Positions 60,977 through 64,000 of a stretch of DNA of 64,000 nucleotides are shown one piece after another (position 1 is the stretch's first letter; each line of letters starts with the position of its first letter). The notes below the pieces were generated by a model. That model worked only from the letters and a program-made list of their open reading frames with translations, was not told the DNA's origin and made no database searches. This DNA comes from Gammaproteobacteria bacterium (GTDB lineage: Bacteria; Pseudomonadota; Gammaproteobacteria; UBA4575), in NCBI GenBank assembly GCA_011523795.1, contig WTFY01000003.1, forward strand, positions 186,001-250,000, written 5' to 3'. Made by a program: the position numbers and the translations under genes.

Positions 60977-62122
60977 TTAGGTTGCCTGTTTCTTCCACGG
61001 CCTGAGCAGTTCCAGCAATGACGTGGCCAATGCAGTAAAGAATCCTTTCTCATCCAAGATGTGGTACTGAACTTTCATTGTAAGCGCACTGCCAAAGATA
61101 ATTGAACCCAGGGCAAGAATTGACCCCATCGCCAATGTAGACATTCCAGTCACCCCCTGCCCTATCGTGCACCCGAATGAAAGCACGCCACCGAATCCCA
61201 TCAGAACTGCGCCAATCAAATGGCTGGTCATCTCAGACTTGTTGCTGAATGTCTCAATCCTGAATGACCTTGATACAAGGGCATAGAGAAAGGAACCAGT
61301 AATCATCCCAAACGCAATCGCAATGCCAAAATTGATCTGAGCGCCTGTAAAAGTCATCAGATAGCTGATTGCATTTCCTGTTGGACCGATAAAGGCCATG
61401 CCCTGGGGCATGACCGGTTCAAAGTCATCCTGGCCTACATAGCCGGTTACATACCATGCCGCAACCACGCATACGCCGATTATGACCCCTGCAAGAATAT
61501 TGTCGAAACTTCTGCGGAATTCCTTGTGTATAAAAGCATAGGTTATGAAACCTCCAGCCAGTACTACACCGATGATTACCCTCAGCCAAGCTGTATTCTC
61601 GAGGTTCAGAAGCGACCCCAGGTAGCTGATCAGGCTTTGGTCGTTTATGCCTTGGCTCGTAAGATCAGCATTGACAGCATAAACCCAGTTCAAACGCACG
61701 ACCGCCAACAGGCCTCGCATGGTCATATAGGCGGTTATGCCCAGCACTATAATCACGACGAGTGCCTTTAAGTTTCCACCACCGAGTCGAATTAAATTCC
61801 GTTGCCCGCAGCCGGCCGCCAATGTCATGCCAATTCCAAATAGAATCCCTCCAAGGATATAGCTGAGGATGTAAAAATTAGGTGAGAGATAGATTGACGC
61901 ATTCAGGTCCACGAGTCCCTGGAAAAACAAGAACTGTGCCCCAAGTATTGCTACACCAATTGCCAGGAACCAGGCTCCTAAACGGCCTTTTGACCCCATG
62001 TTGATCACGTCACTGATCGCACCCATTGAACAAAAGTGAGTTTTGTTTCCAATAAAGCCAAATACAGCGGCTATGATAAAACCAAGTATTGCTACCAGAT
62101 GAAGGTTAGAAAATTCTTCCAT
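60977..62122 (-). CDS. YeeE/YedE (TsuA-like) thiosulfate/sulfur-compound transporter
   Basis: 381 aa, about ten membrane helices in two YeeE/YedE repeats. The transport cysteines lie in KTHFCSMGAISD (first half), TLAAGCGQRNLIR and SFGCTIGQGVTG (second half). In the TsuA family these form a path for thiosulfate. A GAGGTGAC ribosome site precedes the ATG at 62122. Its place next to soxYZ fits uptake or exchange of thiosulfate or sulfur compounds. Sulfite or another sulfur anion cannot be excluded. Confidence 0.88.
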   Translation of the reverse strand: MEEFSNLHLVAILGFIIAAVFGFIGNKTHFCSMGAISDVINMGSKGRLGAWFLAIGVAILGAQFLFFQGLVDLNASIYLSPNFYILSYILGGILFGIGMTLAAGCGQRNLIRLGGGNLKALVVIIVLGITAYMTMRGLLAVVRLNWVYAVNADLTSQGINDQSLISYLGSLLNLENTAWLRVIIGVVLAGGFITYAFIHKEFRRSFDNILAGVIIGVCVVAAWYVTGYVGQDDFEPVMPQGMAFIGPTGNAISYLMTFTGAQINFGIAIAFGMITGSFLYALVSRSFRIETFSNKSEMTSHLIGAVLMGFGGVLSFGCTIGQGVTGMSTLAMGSILALGSIIFGSALTMKVQYHILDEKGFFTALATSLLELLRPWKKQAT

Positions 62123-62437
62123 GTCACCTCGTTCCTACGGGATCAGGGGGCTAAATTATACAATGTAGATAACTTAAATTCACCAGAATGCCAATCCATA
62201 TAGCGAGCAATTATATCCCTGAATATTTTTGAATTTTCAGAATTGAAAGTACTTGAGAAATATATCCTAAGGCCCAAATATCTCTTAAGTAATTTGAAAG
62301 CAGAAGAGCATTTCGAGTGTCTGCCTGTGTAGATTAAGGTTCTTCAAAAAGATTTTACAACAGTGTTCGTGACACCGCATGCCCATCCCAAATGCAAGTT
62401 CGCATATCTGTTGGGATGAGCACACCAGGTAATGTTA
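62123..62437. other. Intergenic region between the sulfur transporter and the Met-rich cytochrome
   Basis: About 315 A/T-rich bases. A hairpin CATCCCAA (62384-62391) / TTGGGATG (62411-62418) lies just beyond the stop of the Met-rich gene and may terminate it, although no T-run follows. The other end should contain the promoter of the minus-strand transporter gene. Confidence 0.4.
62384..62418 (-). terminator. Hairpin after the Met-rich haem gene
   Basis: Eight-base inverted repeat CATCCCAA / TTGGGATG with an inner ATGC/GCAT pairing, 20 bases after the stop at 62438. No T-run; terminator role uncertain. Confidence 0.35.
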
Positions 62438-63172
62438 TTACTCAGTCTTGGACCCAGAATTAGGAAGGAAGTTTTTCATCATGTCTGTCCATTGATCGTA
62501 CCACTGCTTATGCTGTTCAGTATCCATTTGCGGGCTTCCGGGAGACTGTGGTGATTGTCCTCCATAGCCAGGCATTGGGGGCATCATACCCATAGGGTTC
62601 ATCATCGGATTTCCCATCATGGGGTTCATCATGTTCATGTACATCGCAGGATTCATCATGTTCATATACATCCCGGGATTCATCATGTTCATGTACATCG
62701 CAGGATTCATCATGGATCCCATCATGGGGCCCATCATTGGCCCCATCATTCCCATCATCGGATACATCATGTTCATGTACATTGCAGGATTCATCATCCC
62801 GCCAAAGGAACCCATATAGGTATTTGGATTCATCATAGAAGTCATCGCGTGAGGATTCATCATTGCCTTGTAGGGTTGCCACATCATATCCAGCATAGGC
62901 CCGAAGCTGGCATGGTACTCAGCTATTTCCTGGGGTTCATGACATAGCGCGCAAGCATCTAGAGACGATGAATTTTGAGGGTTCATCATGATCGCCATCA
63001 TCTGCATCCATACGTTGGGGTCCATGGAGTGTTGCATTGCCTTCGACATGCCTAATGGAGCAGAATCTGCTTGCGGGGTTGGTGTTTCCTCAGCATGTAA
63101 GCCGGTGACGCAAGCAGTAAGTAGGCAACTAGCAATCAATACCCGTCGAAGCAGTCTATTATTAAATAACAT
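62438..63172 (-). CDS. Exported methionine-rich protein with a CxxCH haem site
   Basis: 244 aa from the ATG at 63172 (AAGGGA ribosome site). A signal peptide (RRVLIASCLLTACVTGLHA) is followed by SMDPNVWMQMMAIMMNPQN and a c-type haem motif CALCH in LDACALCHEPQEIAE. After that comes a long methionine-rich region (roughly residues 105-205) with repeats of MNPAMYMNM, MNPGMYMNM and MMGPMMG, and a Pro/Gly/Gln-rich end. Many methionines in the repeats are spaced as in copper-binding proteins, but metal binding is an inference. It lies 39 bases after the DUF302 gene in the same operon. I know no named family for the full architecture. Confidence 0.85.
   Translation of the reverse strand: MLFNNRLLRRVLIASCLLTACVTGLHAEETPTPQADSAPLGMSKAMQHSMDPNVWMQMMAIMMNPQNSSSLDACALCHEPQEIAEYHASFGPMLDMMWQPYKAMMNPHAMTSMMNPNTYMGSFGGMMNPAMYMNMMYPMMGMMGPMMGPMMGSMMNPAMYMNMMNPGMYMNMMNPAMYMNMMNPMMGNPMMNPMGMMPPMPGYGGQSPQSPGSPQMDTEQHKQWYDQWTDMMKNFLPNSGSKTE
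62622..62786 (-). repeat. 27-bp coding repeat (MNPAMYMNM unit)
   Basis: Units at 62622-62648, 62649-62675 and 62676-62702 are near-identical at DNA level (GGATTCATCATGTTCATG start in plus strand), and a further copy is at 62760-62786. They encode the nine-residue motif of the Met-rich protein. High DNA identity suggests recent expansion by slippage. Confidence 0.75.
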
Positions 63173-63211
63173 TTAAATTCCCTTCTGGTTAATAGGTTTA
63201 CAAACGTATTC

Positions 63212-64000
63212 TCAAAACTCGCCTGTTGCAGCGCCTTCCATAATGTAAGTCATTGCCTCGCGAATTCTGATTGCATCCTGACGCAAATCTTTAGCCAAAT
63301 GCGAGTTCGGATTTTGAGCAAAATCAAGCCATTCAATACTCCAGTCCATGGTCATGACCCACAGCTTGCCCTCACCATCCTCAATCAATGAAATCTGGCA
63401 CGGCAGGAATATAACAAATTCTGGAATTTCGTCTAAGATTTTTCGAGCAACTGCCGCATCACAGAAACGAAACATCTCGACCTTGGCTGAAGGTTTTTCC
63501 GTGACTGCTTCAATTTCTTTCCACAGTGGGCTCGAACCAACAAACTTGAAGTTCAGCTCATTCGCACGGAGCTTCATGGCCTCCACAGCATCATCCCAGG
63601 AGACGTCTTCCTGAACAGGCATCTTGTCAGTCATGATACTGATCATGTCACGCATGGAAAGCGGACTGAAGGCCATCGCAGTTTGAAAGGCATTCTTCTT
63701 GGCTTCACGGGACACTCCGGGAGATACCTTGTTTTTCGGCCAGTTTTGATAATTCTGGGTCGGGAAAAACGGGATTCTTACAGCCGGCAAATGCTCTGGA
63801 ACTTTGCCTCCCCTGTAAGCAGAACCCGCATGGCCGAACATGCCAAACAAAAGATGTGGATTCATCGAGCGCATCATCATGTCCATGGCCCATGGTTGCG
63901 TCATCATGTCTACAGGAAAGTTATACATGGTCCCCATCATTCCCATCATCGGATACATCATGCCCATGTAGGCTGCAGGGTTTAGCATAGTGAAGGGGTT
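63212..64000 (-). CDS. Methionine-rich DUF302 protein, 5' end outside window
   Basis: The frame is open to the right edge and reads NPFTMLNPAAYMG at the boundary, so the true start lies beyond base 64000. The visible 262 residues begin with a Met-rich segment (MLNPAAYMGMMYPMMGMMG, MNPHLLFGMFGHAG) like those of the neighbouring genes, then a linker. A DUF302 domain follows (VSWDDAVEAMKLRANELNF, FVIFLPCQISLIEDGEGKL and the MTMDWSIEWL end). DUF302 proteins are small alpha/beta proteins, often linked to sulfur metabolism; their function is unknown. It is first in a unit with the Met-rich haem protein. Confidence 0.85.
   Translation of the reverse strand, partial: NPFTMLNPAAYMGMMYPMMGMMGTMYNFPVDMMTQPWAMDMMMRSMNPHLLFGMFGHAGSAYRGGKVPEHLPAVRIPFFPTQNYQNWPKNKVSPGVSREAKKNAFQTAMAFSPLSMRDMISIMTDKMPVQEDVSWDDAVEAMKLRANELNFKFVGSSPLWKEIEAVTEKPSAKVEMFRFCDAAVARKILDEIPEFVIFLPCQISLIEDGEGKLWVMTMDWSIEWLDFAQNPNSHLAKDLRQDAIRIREAMTYIMEGAATGEF

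Noticed and set aside
62620-62790. CRISPR-like regular repeats
   Set aside because: They are 27-bp coding repeats without unique spacers, in frame with MNPAMYMNM.

Overview
The window reads as chromosomal DNA of a sulfur-oxidising, methylated-amine-using gammaproteobacterium, probably marine. Four things point there: a Prc/Tsp protease with the gammaproteobacterial layout, a tRNA-Cys/tRNA-Leu(UAA) pair like the enteric glyW-cysT-leuZ cluster, soxYZ with a YeeE/YedE-type sulfur transporter, and a nearly complete N-methylglutamate (NMG) route for methylamine. Taxonomy is inference; no rRNA gene is present.

Layout. 1-15 kb is ordinary core genome: a DUF1244 end, moeB, a MazG-like pyrophosphohydrolase, a TraB protein, prc, a minus-strand operon (J-domain membrane protein, NorD/CbbO-like VWA protein, aminotransferase), a DMT exporter, a TlpA-like thioredoxin, a PEP mutase/isocitrate lyase family enzyme, an SLC13 transporter and moaA. 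From 15.1 to 22.6 kb a 7.5-kb integrative element sits in the 3' end of tRNA-Cys and separates it from tRNA-Leu. It carries a P4-type integrase, an AlpA-like regulator, a second tyrosine recombinase, a Sel1-repeat protein, a secreted protein of unknown function and an unknown two-gene unit, and it is bounded by near-identical att repeats with paired 12-bp-period sites beside them. 22.7-25.5 kb is gene-poor, with a GC-rich alpha/beta hydrolase of uncertain start and a probable small RNA ending in a strong intrinsic terminator. 25.6-33.2 kb holds fur, a cytochrome P450, an ABC-2 exporter, an M17 aminopeptidase, dusA and a pair of TIGR04282/TIGR04283-type glycosyltransferases.

33.3-50.8 kb is the NMG island. 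The plus-strand half has a DAO-type oxidoreductase, a glutamine-synthetase-like ligase (gmaS type), mgsABC, a 129-aa unknown protein, an Amt-family transporter and a 72-aa membrane protein. The minus-strand half has mgdABCD (heterotetrameric sarcosine-oxidase type), then a secreted cupin, a secreted 483-aa protein of unknown family and a MauG/CCP-like di-heme protein. The likely flow is methylamine uptake, gamma-glutamylmethylamide or N-methylglutamate formation, then oxidation to glutamate with the methyl group passed to folate. A HAD phosphatase, a NarX/NarL-like two-component system beside a degenerate GGDEF/EAL protein, a GcvT-like folate enzyme and a class-I glutamine amidotransferase follow.

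58.7-64 kb combines sulfur oxidation (soxY, soxZ, YeeE/YedE transporter) with three exported methionine-rich proteins that share an M-N-P-x-x-Y-M motif. One of them carries a CxxCH haem site and one a DUF302 domain. I regard this family, and the secreted trio at 41.6-45.3 kb, as the best candidates for undescribed biology. The Met-rich gene at 58.7 kb and the 483-aa gene at 43.4 kb also end in the same terminator hairpin in the same sense.
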